From NCBI GenBank assembly GCA_009733575.1, contig ML769534.1, positions 62,001 through 126,000 on the forward strand: DNA of 64,000 bases, written 5' to 3'. The position numbers and the translations under genes were made by a program. The DNA is from Gymnopus androsaceus JB14. Its lineage: Eukaryota; Basidiomycota; Agaricomycetes; Agaricales; Omphalotaceae. How positions within the stretch are numbered: the stretch's first letter is position 1; each line of letters begins with the position of its first letter. The notes below the pieces were generated by a model, which was not told the origin of the DNA, did no database searches, and saw only the letters and a list, made by a program, of their open reading frames with translations. This document shows positions 32,751 to 44,467 of this stretch, in pieces.

Positions 32751-33311
32751 GGGATCAAGCGCCCAATAGACTTCTCACGATCTTCACCTTTTCAACAACT
32801 CTTCAGCTTGAATTTTGAAAGTGGTAGGTTAGCACCGAGTCTACTGATTATCTTTTTTGAAGTGGTGGTCTGCTATTGCTCTCCATCTTTGAAATCTTCC
32901 GGTTCTCCCAGAGTTCTTTTGATCAGGTCGAAACTTCCCGCTACTAGTTCCCGCTCTTGAAGCTTGAAAGCTCGGTCCTGACTCAACATCTCCGAGATTT
33001 CAAAGTCAACTTGCTGAATGGAGTCGGATATTTCGTTTGAAACACTGGACTCGCACGGGCCTGGACAATAGATCTTCCGTTCTTTCCTTCCACCGACTAA
33101 TTACTAGTTGCTTGCAATAACATTTTTCCCTCAAGCCGACGGAGTCAATGGGTGAGTAAATAAATAACTGCCGAGAGCAATTCCCTTCCTTACTCTGGAA
33201 CCAATCGAGCTGGTCTCGTTGAACAACTTAAACGCTTGAAGCTGTAATTCCCTTCACCTTCCTTGCGCTAGAGATCAGTATTGACTCTCTACACAGCTCC
33301 GTAATACATCC
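32751..33311. other. divergent intergenic region between GT61 and the secreted protein gene
   Basis: A 561-bp region between two divergent start codons, presumably holding both promoters. Pyrimidine-rich stretches (CTTCACCTT) precede the secreted-protein ATG. No TATA box or repeat is evident. Confidence 0.4.
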
Positions 33312-34520
33312 ATGAAGATTCTCGGTGGCATTCCGGCTCTTTTGCTAGCGATTGTCGCACTAGCCCAATGTATCCAACATGTATCTGCTCAAACAATCTG
33401 TAGGGCACAGATCAATAATGGTGAAGGACTTCTTTTACGCAAAGGCGGTAGCGAGCTTTGCAAAAACAAAAAGAACGTTCGGGATGTTGATCTGTACACA
33501 TGGCCTGGTACATATGTACAGTTCTGAAGCCTGAGTCGACAGTTGAATTTACTCTTATATCAGGTAATGACAAGCCAAAATGTGACGAAGTAGCGCGCTA
33601 TCCTCGCTCTCAAGCTGCAAAGGGTAGTCAGTCAACCACTGGAGATCCTGTCGGATGTGGTGAGTTTCCATTCAGTTCAATAGCCGTGCAACTAGTACTG
33701 ACCGCCTTTGTATTTCTTTATAGACCATGTGTTCGGTAATAAATTTACCGCTTCCGTTTAAGTCGTCACTTATCCATGTTTCCTTAGAACTTAACTTTCT
33801 GTCCACTTACATTAACAGCGAAATTTGCGCTCTTTTCGACAATAACAACAACTTTGACACGGATGCAAAGAAAATCGATGCACTCAAACAAGTAATCGGG
33901 ACTATCAATGGCAAAACCAACATGCGGCAATTTTCGAAAAGATTGGAGGATTCTACAGTGAGCACATTGAATTCTTGATCCACCCATCATAACTCTGCGC
34001 CCCAGAAAACTCCTAACGTTGTTGGCTTCCTCGCTAACGGCCAACTATCCGTGAAAGCTAGAAACGAGGCAACTAGCGGTGCATTGTGAGTTCATTCCTA
34101 CTTCAACTCGGTGTAACCACTCTTGGAGTACTCCTAACGAATACCTTTTTCTTTTCAACGTGTTCCAGTGTCGCGTTAAACATGTATCTCACACGTACCA
34201 AGACCGATACTATGAAGATTGCCAAGAGTCTTGATTTCCGGATGGGTAAGCTTATCGTAAGTAGATCAAAAATCATTCGTCGCTTTTGATAATTGAAATA
34301 ATACAACTTCTTTCCAGCAAACGCTTACAGCTACTGTAGTCATAGACCGGAGAAGAAGCCTACTCCATCTCAGTTCGAAGCTGATTGGACAAAGTTTCTT
34401 TCTTTGATGAGCGCAGAGGCCGAAATTGCGAAGAAGAGCTTGCCAAGTACCTGTAAACCAAAGACAAGGCGCAGTGCAAAATTTGGCCAGAGAAATGATC
34501 AGGGAGAGTGGGAGGACTGA
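33312..34520 (+). CDS. small secreted protein of unknown function, multi-exon
   Basis: Begins MKILGGIPALLLAIVALAQC, a clear signal peptide cleaved after about VSAQ, then TICRAQINNGEGLLLRKGG. Further exons read LKPESTVEFTLISGN..PKC, EICALFDNNNNFDTDAKK (about 33819-33960), VALNMYLTRTKTDTMKIAKS (34168-34258) and ANAYSYCSHRPEKKP to a stop at 34518-34520. Introns with good borders: about 33659-33724, 33737-33818, 34087-34167 and 34259-34318. The change of frame at 33490-33535 has no ideal intron: a 44-nt GTTGAT..GAAG option fits the phase, otherwise a frameshift. Conserved-looking Cys residues suggest disulfides. No family recognised. Confidence 0.6.
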
Positions 34521-34836
34521 TGAGGAGAATATATGGGACCTTTTTACAAAAGTATATCGCTGGACGCCGTAGCATTATAATAAACGCTCACAGCGGAAGC
34601 CAAAGCGTCGTGTATCAACTTTTAATTCAAAGTCGTTCATACTGTGAAACCCTATGTTTGAACTGTATTTACATGAAAAGGTCAACCCCAGAGTCCCAAA
34701 CACATGAAGAGTAGTAAGACAAGATTACTCAAAACCAAACTTGCTATGCAGAGGTTACAGATTAAGACAGTGATATCGGCAAATCCTGAAAATTATGATT
34801 ATAATTCAGGCTTCAAATTAAAAAACCAACGAAATT

Positions 34837-36994
34837 TCATGATACGCTCTGTCTGATCATCTTTTCTATCGATTTAGACCGTGGCGTGATAGTACACTCA
34901 TAAAGACGAGGATATCTAAAGGGGTTTGTAATGATTAGTCCAACCGAAATATACTCACACATCAAGACAGAAATGACATACGACAACCATCCATCGATAT
35001 AATCCGTGTCTGGCTCAATTGCTACGCCATCTTTATCCGAGACTTTGGACAGATCAAAACAAGCCAACAGCGAAGCGACTGCAAGCCAAATTGCATTCTG
35101 TGCAAAAATCCTCCCAGGACATATACGTCTTCCATATCCAAATGCCTCATCTGGGTACGGGACAGTGCTATTGAGTGTTCCATCTGAATTGAGGAAGCGT
35201 TCTGGGCGGAACTGATCGACATCTTCACCGTAGGTAGCGGGATCATGAAGGATTGCCCTGTAGCGAGGATGTGTACTGAGTATCGACGAGTCTAGTAAAA
35301 ATAATTACCAGCTATTTCCCATAACGATGGTATTGGCTGGTATGTAATAGCCTTTGTAGATATCTGCGCTAGCCGTGTGATGTGCGACAGCTATGAACAT
35401 CTCGTCAGAATATTTGCTTGTTTCCAATCGATAGATTATACCAAGTGGCACGATAGGCCTCCATCGTAGTCCTTCCATCACGAGTGCATCGACGTAAGGG
35501 ATTTTTCCTTCATCAACAACACCGGGAAGCCGATCGTGGCCTACGACTGCATCGACAGCAGCCTGGCCTTTCTTCAAAATATCTGGATTACAAACTAAGG
35601 CGAGGAAAATGGTATTGGTGACCGTAGACGTCTAGATTGATGAGTCTTAGTCAGTAGCTTACCGGTGCAATTGAGCTCACCGTATCTGCTCCGCCTGTAG
35701 AGAACCAGGGTCAATTGACGTTTAAACCTTCCGTTGAGAACTTACCAGCATAGATTGACCCCAGAGCATTCATCAGTAAGTTCTCCTTGTCCTCAGGACC
35801 AGCTTCCGTCATCCTGCATCTGTTGTAGTGCTCGAGAAGCCATGGAAGGTTTTGCGGTACCGCTTTGCCTAATCAATATTATGAGCATTATGCCCCATGC
35901 AAATCAATTAAACCTACTCACCATATTCCTCTTGACAAATTCCAAAGGCTGTCTGATCATTTCTTCAACCAGTTTTTCTCTCATCTGCCGCCTTCCTCTT
36001 GAACCTCGCACCAGGAATCCATCTTGGAATGTTCTTCAGCAACGGAAAAGCATCTACAAGATATGTCCCGGGTATTGCAGCTTGCGCTAATCCTTGGAGA
36101 GCTTTTTTCGCAAGGTCAATATAAGGATCATGAAAATCCGAGTCGTTGGCGACAATGCCATATACAGATGAGATGATGTTTCCCCCGGAAAGACTGCAGC
36201 AGAGAAATCGGCATGGACCCAGTACAACAACAGCACAAAGTTTGGACGCACAAACGTAGATGATCTTCAAACTCTTTCGGCGTGTCGAGGAGTCTAGTTC
36301 AAGAACATATGCACACTTTCTTGCATACGAGGTTTCTCGTACGTCTGGAGATTTGAAGGTGAAATTTGTTGTGTGAACATTGCTCGTTAATTCTGATAAT
36401 ATTCCATCATTTTTAACTCTCGCGGCCACACAAGAACTTACTTCGCCATTGAGTCCCATAAGGAATAAATGCGAAGTTGTAGTCCCACCCCATTCTACAT
36501 AGAATGTTTTGTGAAATTAGCAAGACGCGATGGGAGTAAATATCCACTTACAGCTCGCAAATCATTGGAAAACGTGGTCTGCGAAAGTTGAAAAGACCTT
36601 TGTACAGTGGACCTAAATCTCAAGTTCGCCTTCTTAACCTGTTAGAATACAATGTGGACCTTCCGACAAAAAGGTCATTCGCTGCCTCTGCCGAGTTGAG
36701 AATCAACATTGACGTCCCGGCCATGTTCAGGTATAACAAATTGCTCCCTGATAAATAATTATTAGCCAGTAACGGCCTCAAGGGGAAGGAGGATTACGCA
36801 CCGTATTTGCGAGCCATTTTCATATAAGCTATGTGGACCTTCTCTTTTGGTATATCAAAGATATTACCTATAATTGGCCATCCTTTAGGTCCCGGTGGAA
36901 GTGCTCGTGGGCGAATCCAAGCGCGGCGTGCAAAGAACAAGAACAAGCCTAAAGCAATGAAATAGATAGTAAGATGGAAGGAAGGCATCGACAT
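34837..36994 (-). pseudogene. cytochrome P450 (CYP64/ordA-like), copy A, one frameshift
   Basis: Minus-strand multi-exon P450. The N-terminal anchor MSMPSFHLTIYFIALGLFLF is followed by the hinge PPGPKGWPIIGNIFDIP (36994-36794), then MAGTSMLILNSAEAANDLF, RFPMICEL-MGWDYNFAFIPYG, GGNIISSVYGI..SDFHDPY and the I-helix GGADT (~35700). The ExxR motif EGLRWRP (~35460) and heme loop FGYGRRICPGRIFA (~35125) follow, and the gene ends KSIEKMIRQSVS. All P450 signatures are present. Compared with copy B there is one extra base near 36296, giving AAC TAG where B reads AAC AGA; this puts a stop before LLDTPKEF. Unless spliced around or a sequencing error, it inactivates the gene. Agaricomycete relatives are annotated as O-methylsterigmatocystin oxidoreductase-like mono-oxygenases; the substrate is unknown. 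Confidence 0.8.
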
Positions 36995-37869
36995 TGGGGA
37001 TTTCTAAGACTCATGTCGCTTCAAGTACTGTATAGAACTGACATAGGGAGAACTCGGTTAGCTTGTATTAGCGAAATATCACCGGATATCACAACAACAT
37101 GGCAGTAGAGATGGATAGTGTATGTGCCAAGCACATGTATACGAAAATGATTTTTTGGTCATGGGACGGAGCAATCCAAAATCTGTTTTGTAACGTGTGC
37201 TGTTGAATCATGATACACTACTTACTCAAAGATATTTGGAGCCAAATTAGGGATAGAAGGAGCCATGGCCACTGGAAAGGCCAAGGCGCCAGTGCACTGC
37301 GCCGAATCGTTTGTGCAGGTAAGTATTTCACTATAGTCTATGCCGTGCGACACCTTCACACCGAGCCTGAGAATGCAAATACTGTTCTGGTGCCACAGTT
37401 ACTATAAATAGTAGCTCACCAGTCGAGTTAGGGGCTCACCGAAAGATGCTCGCCTAGTGAAAAGCCCGTGTTATCAGGCAATCTGGTCGGATCGTTTGGA
37501 AGTTGAGGTGATGGGTAAAAATGGCTCTAAAAAGGTAGCAAAGTCGGAAAAAATCGTTTGTGATCCTGTACGAACGTTTGCAAGCAAGGAAAATCTTTTC
37601 AATCGCCCTCATCGCACTTGTGAACGGGATATCTGACGTCCGATTCTCCTCTATTCTTAAAATTCTTGTGGGAGCGATTTCGAATCATAGCTCGTGATAA
37701 TAGAGTAACGAGGAAGAGCTGCGTAGTACTACGAGGTAGTACTACGTGACGTGGTCGTGAGAAAATCAGGCACGTGAGGCCAAAGCGGCGAATATCAACT
37801 TTTTTGCATTTAGTGTATCCACAAACGCTCCAAGAAGGCCCTATGATAGTTTATTCAAGAGCGCACTCG
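36995..37869. other. P450 copy A upstream region (duplicated)
   Basis: Non-coding DNA matching, with gaps, the region upstream of P450 copy B at 42322-43140 (shared words such as CATGTCGCTTCAAGTACT, AGCTCGTGATAATAGA). Probably the promoter and part of the duplicated unit. A CTACGAGGTAGTACTACG imperfect palindrome lies at ~37725-37745. Confidence 0.55.
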
Positions 37870-37967
37870 CTATGCAGAGGTACCTCAGAGGACGGATTAA
37901 GTCTATATCCGAGAAAATTCCAATTTGAATAATACATGTTTCAACAAGCGCACGACCCAACAACCCT

Positions 37968-38370
37968 TCATGATACATTCTGTCTAATCATCTTTTCTAT
38001 CGATTTAGACCGTGCATTGATATTACATTCATAAGGATGAGGATATCTAGAGTGGTTTACAATGATTAGTAGTACATCCAAAATATACTCACAACAAGAG
38101 AAGGAAAAAAGACATGAAAAAAATCCATCAATATAATCAGTGCTTGGTTCAATTTCTACGTCATCCTTATCCGAGAATTTGGACAGATCAAAATAAGCCA
38201 ACAGCGAAGCGACTACAAGCCAAACTGCACTTCGCGCGAAAACCCTTCCAGGACATACACGTCTTCCGAACCCAAATGCTGCCTCTGAGTACGGGTCGGT
38301 TTTATTGAGTGTTCCATCGAAGTGGAGGAACCGTTCTGGGTGGAATTGGTCAACATCTTCGATATTTGCG
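37968..38370 (-). pseudogene. P450 C-terminal fragment (copy C)
   Basis: Only the last exon(s) of the same P450: VDQFHPERFLHFDGTLNKTD, heme loop FGFGRRVCPGRVFARSA, then FDLSKFSDKDDVEIEP, YIDGF and the conserved tail KSIEKMIRQNVS. Homology stops near 38370, where the sequence switches to a piece of another duplicated region. It lacks the N-terminal 70 percent and cannot be functional. Confidence 0.85.
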
Positions 38371-39100
38371 CTGGCGGAAGAGATATGTAGGCGGATGAGA
38401 GAATTCAAAGGAAAAAGTGGGGGTGCCGTGATTTATGGGCGAGTTATGAGGGGTTTATGCATCGTCTATCGTTCTATGTTCTGTGATCAGTATTACCGAG
38501 CAGCAATCAATAGATTTATCGACGGAAATGTGGCCGTAGGGGACGCAGTGCTATTTAATAAGGGATCTACCGAGCGGAATTGCTGGAAAGACATCGTAGT
38601 TTCGGTAGCACAGATAGTGCCCCATTCGCCAGACAAGTACAGCGCATATGATACATGTGCTCCGGAACCGATTGCAGTGTTTGTGCTTCCGATAGCATCA
38701 GTGTTAGCGTTCATTGGCGTTGATTGATGTCGTGTGGATTTGCGCGGGAGGCAAGGGTGAGGTATTTGAGTGGGGCTGCTACTGCTTTCAAGTTGGCGGC
38801 AGTGGAGGTGCCGTGGGCAATGGTGCTGGTAATGGGAGTTTGAGAGACAGGTGAATCAGGCGGAAATAGATTTTCCTGGGATATGATGCGAGGGCGAGGC
38901 TAAATGCATACTTATTACAATCAAGTTAGAGCATAGGGGAAATAGGTTTTCATGATATGTAGGTAAAAAGACACAGCAAACAGAATGAGAGAACTGAGAG
39001 AGATATTCAGAGCAAGCGAGTGAATGTATTTTTCAAGATTGATATCAGATTTGTGAGTGGCGTGAAGAGGAGTACACTTGTGAAGACATTAAGCGCATAG
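38371..39100. other. chimeric duplicated segment
   Basis: 38400-38680 resembles 43910-44150 (CTACCGAGCGGAAT, GCCCCATT.GCCAGACAAG). 38700-38880 resembles the C-terminal coding part of the low-complexity protein copies at 44945-45115 and 49520-49690 (ATTGGCGTTGATT, TATTTGAGTGGGGCT, AATGGGAGTTTGAG). So fragments of two other loci are fused directly behind the P450 fragment. No intact ORF. Confidence 0.6.
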
Positions 39101-39338
39101 TACAAATATCAACTATCAACTTATTTCAGAGTCGTTCGTACTGTGAAACCGTATATTTGAACTGTATTTACATAGAATAGTCGATCCCAAAGATTAAGTA
39201 GTAAGACAAGTGCATTCAAATGCAAACTTGAAGCAAATTACTATGCAAGCGACGTACCTCTGAGGACAGGTTAAGACGGTGGTGTCCGCAGATTCCAACA
39301 GCATAATACAGGCTTCAAGTTAATGGCCCAACAACTCT

Positions 39339-41490
39339 TCATGATACGCTCTGTCTGATCATCTTTTCCATCGATTTAGACCGTGGCGTGATAGTGCATT
39401 CATAAGGACGAGGATAGCTAAAGGGGTTTGCCAATATTTAGTACATCCAAAATATATTCACACAAAAGAAGAACATACGACAAAAATCCATCGATATAAT
39501 CCGTGCTTGGTTCAATTGCTACTCCATCCTCATCCTCGACCTTGGACAGATCAAAACAAGCCAACAGCGAAGCGACTGCAAGCCAAACTGCACTCCGCGC
39601 GAAAACCCTCCCAGGACATATACGTCTTCCATATCCAAATGCCGCATCTGGGTATGGGACGGTGCTATTGAGTGTTCCATCTGAATTGAGGAAGCGTTCT
39701 GGGCGGAATTGATCGACATCTTCACCGTAGGTAGCGGGATCATGAAGGATTGCCCTGTAATGCATATGAGAATGTGTACTGAGCTTCGACGAGTCTAGTA
39801 AAAATAATTACCAGCTATTCCCCATAACGATGGTATTGGCTGGTATATAAGAACCTTTGTAGATATCTGCGCTGGCGGTGTGGTGTGCGACAGCTATGAA
39901 TGTATTGTCAGAATATTTTCTCGTTTCCAATCAATAGATTGTACCAAGTGGCAAAACAGGCCTCCATCGCAGCCCTTCCATCACGAGTGCATCGACGTAA
40001 GGAATTTTTCCTTCATCAACAATACCGGGAAGCCGATCGCGGCCTACGATTGCATCGACAGCAGCTTGGCCTTTTTTCAAAATATCCGGATTACAGACTA
40101 AGGCAAGGAAAATGGTATTGGTGGCCGTAGATGTCTAAAATGATAAGTTTTAGTCAGTAGCCTGGGCCATTGGTGCAATTGAGCTCACCGTATCTGCTCC
40201 ACCTGTAGAGATATCAGGGTTAATTTGACGTTTGAACCTTCCGCTGAGAACTTACCAGCATAGATAGCCCCCAGAACATTCCTCAGTAAATGTTCCTTTT
40301 CATCGGACCAACTCCCGTCCTCCTGCATCTGTTGTAGCGCTCGAGAAGCAATGCAAGATTCTGCGGTACCGCTTGCCTAGTCAATATTGTGAGCATTAAG
40401 CCCCACGCAGGTTACTTAAACCTAGTCACTATATTCCTCTTGACGAACTCCAAAGGCTGTTTAATCATTTCATCCACCGTTTTTTTCTCATCCGCCGCCT
40501 TCCTCTTGAACCTCGCACCAGGAAGCCATCCTGGGATGTTCTTCAGCAACGGAAAAGCATCCACAAGATATGACCCGGGTATTGCAGCTTGCGATAGTGC
40601 ATGGAGAGCTTTTTTTGAAAGCTTGATATAAGGATCATGAAAATCGTTGGCGACAATGCCGTATGCTGAGGAGATGATGTTTCCTCCGGAAAGACTGCAG
40701 AAAGGAAATCAGCATGGACCAAAAACAATAGCAGTACGAAGTTTGGACGCACAAACGCATATGATCTTCAAACTCTTTCGGCGTGTCGAGGAGTCTGTTT
40801 AAAAACACACGCACACTTTCTTGCATGCGAGGTTTCTCGTACGTCTTGAGATTTGATGGTGAGAACTGTTGCGTGAACAGTGCTCGTGATTCTAATCATA
40901 TTTTCGTCATTTTCAACTTTTGCGGCCACACAAGAACTTACTTCGCCATCGGGTCCCATAAGGAATAAGTGCAAAGTTGTAGTCCCACCCCATTCTACAT
41001 GGAATGTTTTGCGACAATAGCAAGAGGCAGAGGAAGTAAGGACTACTCACAGCTCACAAACCATCGGAAAACGTGGTCTAGAAATTTAAAGAGACCTTTG
41101 TCAGTGAAACTATAATCTCAAGTTCGCCTGCCAACCTGTTAGAATACAACGTGGACCTTCCGACAAAGAGGTCATTCGCTGCCTCTGCCGAATTGAGAAT
41201 CAACATTGATGTCCCGGCCATGTTCAGATATAACAAATCGCTTGCTGTGAATGTTTGTTAGCCAGTAACGGCCTCAAGGGAAAGCAAGATTGCACACCAT
41301 ATTTGCGAGCCATTTTCATATAAGTTATGTGGACCTTCTCTTTTGGTATATCCAAGATATTGCCTATAATTGGCCATCCTTTTGGTCCCGGTGGAAGTGC
41401 TCGTGGGCGAATCCAAGCGCGGCGTGCAAAGAACAAGAACAAGCCTAAAGCAATAAGCTCGATAGTAGGATGGAAGGAAGGCATCGACAA
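39339..41490 (-). pseudogene. cytochrome P450 copy B, one nonsense codon
   Basis: Near-identical exon plan to copy A: anchor MSMPSFHPTIELIALGLFLF, PPGPKGWPIIGNILDIP, MAGTSMLILNSAEAANDLF, FLNRLLDTPKEFEDH (open here, unlike copy A), EGLRWRP, FGYGRRICPGRVFARSA and the end KSMEKMIRQSVS. After PLGTIY the codon at 39931-39933 is TGA where copy A has CGA (RLETSKYSD), a CpG-to-TpG type transition on the minus strand. The nonsense codon lies between ExxR and the heme loop, so a truncated protein would have no heme-binding Cys. An ~830-bp insertion sits directly upstream of the start codon. Confidence 0.82.
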
Positions 41491-42327
41491 GAGGTTTCTA
41501 CTGTTGCAGAAGGAAGGGTGATTCTCCGGGAGAATCTGAGGGACCTAGTCGTGTCGGAACCGAGGGTGTCTACCTGTAGACAGGGGGAAGCGCGAGCGTC
41601 TGCAGAACGCTAACGCCACCTGGAGGAGCGTAGTGAGGGTAGAGTAGTACGAAGGAGCGTACCTAGAGCTAGAGAACACGTAACCGAACCTTTCTTGAAC
41701 GAGGCTCGAGGTTATGTACGTTTTGCGTTGCTTCCAAACTAACGAAGTCAGTTCAAATGCGAGAGAATTGAGGATTTGAGCGAGAAACGGGACAGGGATC
41801 AGACTTTGCTGGCTACGACAGCCAAAACACAACGATGGTGGTTGGGGGCAAAAGAAAGATAAACCATTTGTTGGCGGTACAAACTATAAGTACGATAATT
41901 CTCGATGAAACGCAAAGTAAAAAGAAGCACGATAATTAGTTTGCCAAGAGCCTCGATTTGGATAAATTCAGATTCGACACCGGGCTACCGATTAGCGCAA
42001 TCCCCCAGAGTGCGATGTAGAGTCCCCAGAGCTCTAGCGACGCTTGCTCAAGGCGAAGGCACTCTGGTGTCGGACCGGGTGTCTCCTCCTCCTCTCTCCT
42101 CCTACAAGGTCCCAGCGTACTAGTAGGTACAAGAAAATATCGAGAGTGAGTCGTAGTCGGCGATATACGTGTCCGGATAAGAAGCAATGTCAAACGGAGT
42201 GACAGCGAAGGAGTTTGCGGTTGTCGTGGTAAGGGAAGTAAGGCGGGATTAGGAAGGCGCCCAAGGCGCGAAACGATCACCGTATTCCGTCGCGTATCGT
42301 GTCCCTTCCACACTGTCTGACGTCTCA
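41491..42327. mobile_element. ~830-bp insertion upstream of P450 copy B
   Basis: In copy A the start codon region is followed within about 30 bp by CATGTCGCTTCAAGTACT. In copy B the same word lies at 42328, about 830 bp away. The intervening DNA starts around TGTTGCAGAAGGAAGGG and ends near CCCTTCCACACTGTC, is more GC-rich than its flanks and has only antisense low-complexity ORFs. It could be a solo LTR or a TIR element; the exact ends and target duplication are unresolved. Confidence 0.45.
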
Positions 42328-44235
42328 TGTCGCTTCAAGTACTTATAGAGCTGGCAAGGCGCGGAGAGCCGGTTAGCATGTATGTCTTTTGTTGGTCATG
42401 GGCTGGGGCAATCAAAATATATTTCGTAACATTTTCAATGCCAGTGTCATTGGAAATAAGAAGCTAGGTCGCCAGCGCACTGCGCCGAATCGTTTGTGCA
42501 GGTATCATTAAGTATGCATCTCGCTACACTGAGAATGCAACATGATTCATGAAACCAGAGTCCTTGCACTCCGAGAACGAAGATGAGCTCCAGCTCGAAA
42601 ACGAATGAAGTTATTGTTATCTCTTTATCTTGCCAAGCAGGATTGAATTGACCTTGAACCGAGTTCCTTGCAGCTCGGATGCAGCTCTACAATTGTGAGG
42701 AAATGGTTGGTAAGTGCACATACTGTTCGGTGCCACAGCTCCTATACACACCTGTTGTTCTATATAACCTGTCGAGGTACTAGTGAGGCACTAAAACAAC
42801 TCGGCATTCGCAAATGCTCACCCAGTGAAACAGAGGCAATCGGGTCGAAGGAAAGTTGGGGTGATGTAAAAATGACTATCAAAAGTTAGCGAACGTTTGG
42901 AAGGAAGGAAGATCCCAATCGCCACTTTTGACCGCCGGGATTCGAAAATCTGACATCCAATTCCCCTCCATTCGCAACTCTTTTTTTGAGAGCGGCGTTG
43001 AGTCACAGCTCGTGATAATAGAACACAATCATTATAGCGGGAGGAAGACGAAACCAAGAGTAACCTGAGAGCACGTCGTGGTCTAATTTAGCTCACGCGG
43101 CCCGTGCCACGTGAAGCCAAAGCGACGAATATCAACTTTTCTATCTATGAAAGCATTGAACATATATATGTATCGTGAAACCGTAATAATCGTTTGAGCA
43201 ATGTATACTGTCACTGTGTATGAAAATAAATTATCATAGATTCACGGATTCCACTGAAAGCTGTGTACATTGCTATTAATAACGTTCGTTTGTTCTCACT
43301 ACTAGTATTTGCATCAACCAAATGGAAACAAAGAAAAAAGGAGACGAAGAAACGACTTGGAAATAACGTTTAGTACAGGCCATGACCGCGGCAGGAGCAA
43401 CCTTTTGGTAAGCAGTTCAACAATCGAAGCCAAACACGCTATGCCAGGTAGCCATGTTCTAGCACAACAACGTGGACCGTGGTTAGTATAAGTCTTTGCA
43501 AAACCTTAAACTTACACTATGATATCAGCTTAACACCGTCCACCAATCGTATCCCAAGTAAATAGATGAAGAAGTATGGCTACGGACCTCAAGGTGCGGG
43601 GAGGTAAGGAATGCAGATTCCGCCGATTGCATGGTAGAGGAAATCACTGAACCGGGAGTGGGGTACTCAGAGCTAGAAAGTTGAAAGTAAGCAGAAAGAA
43701 AGACGAGCAAGAGGGTGCGAGGCTAAATTTATACTTATCACAATTCAGGGCCGACGATGGGCAACAACGAAGAGGCTAGTGAGCACATAGGCAAGGTTGA
43801 GATGGCCATACATTTCAACCCTGCCTATATCATCATCAGTGTCTTGCATGCGCCGTTGAATGGGTACTAGTCTGAGGACTCTGGAGGAAGAGGTCATCGG
43901 AAGAACCAAAGGAAGGAAGAAGTGGGGATGCCGTGGACGAGTTATGGGGTTTATATCAAGTTTATATCGTTCTACGATTACTTATTATTAAGCGATCTCG
44001 AGATGTTTATCGACGACTATGTGGCCGTTAGGGACGCAGCATACATTAGATTATGAGATCTACCGAGCGGAATGGGTGAAAAAAGCATAGCTACGGTAGT
44101 ACGGATAATATCTAGGTGCCCCATTTGCCAGACAAGCACGCTGTGTTGGCAGTTTGGCATGAAGTCTTCCCGGAAGCTCGGTGAATAGACCTCAGTCGAA
44201 GGTCTACTAGTACAAGTGTCGAGTACAGAATCTGT
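42328..44235. other. duplicated intergenic DNA, no gene supported
   Basis: 42328-43140 matches the region upstream of P450 copy A. 43910-44170 matches 38400-38680. Short ORFs here have no recognisable content. Together with 34.6-39 kb this marks a segmental duplication. Confidence 0.5.
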
Positions 44236-44320
44236 ATGACTACCCTCGATGGTAGAGCGTTTGGTCGATTGCTGAATTTATTTACCAAAAGGCTCCAGGT
44301 TCGAGTCCTACCGTGGTCAT
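44236..44320 (+). pseudogene. tRNA-like sequence (degenerate tRNA or SINE head)
   Basis: 85 nt with acceptor-type ends ATGACTA/TGGTCAT, a D-arm CTC-GATGGTA-GAG, a TTTGG/CCAAA stem that would enclose an enlarged loop or intron, and a perfect B box GGTTCGAGTCC. The T stem is only 3 bp and U33 cannot be placed convincingly, so I do not assign an anticodon. A more decayed relative lies at 48763-48892. Confidence 0.35.
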
Positions 44321-44467
44321 GAATCCTTTTGAGCTGGCTTCTTCTTTCGTTTTCTTTTGTGGAGCGAAAGCCTTCCTGACGATTCTTTTTATGTTTGCTC
44401 TATAATATCACATATTTACAGAAGTATTACTCCACAAACGAACGCTGTTGTTAACAATGTACATAAC

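Noticed and set aside
34837..41490. RIP-like mutation of the P450 duplicates
   Set aside because: One CpG-type transition (39931) is not enough; most differences between copies are scattered and include indels.
41905..42328. 130-aa antisense ORF in the P450 promoter insertion
   Set aside because: Low complexity, no homology recalled, overlaps another open frame on the opposite strand.
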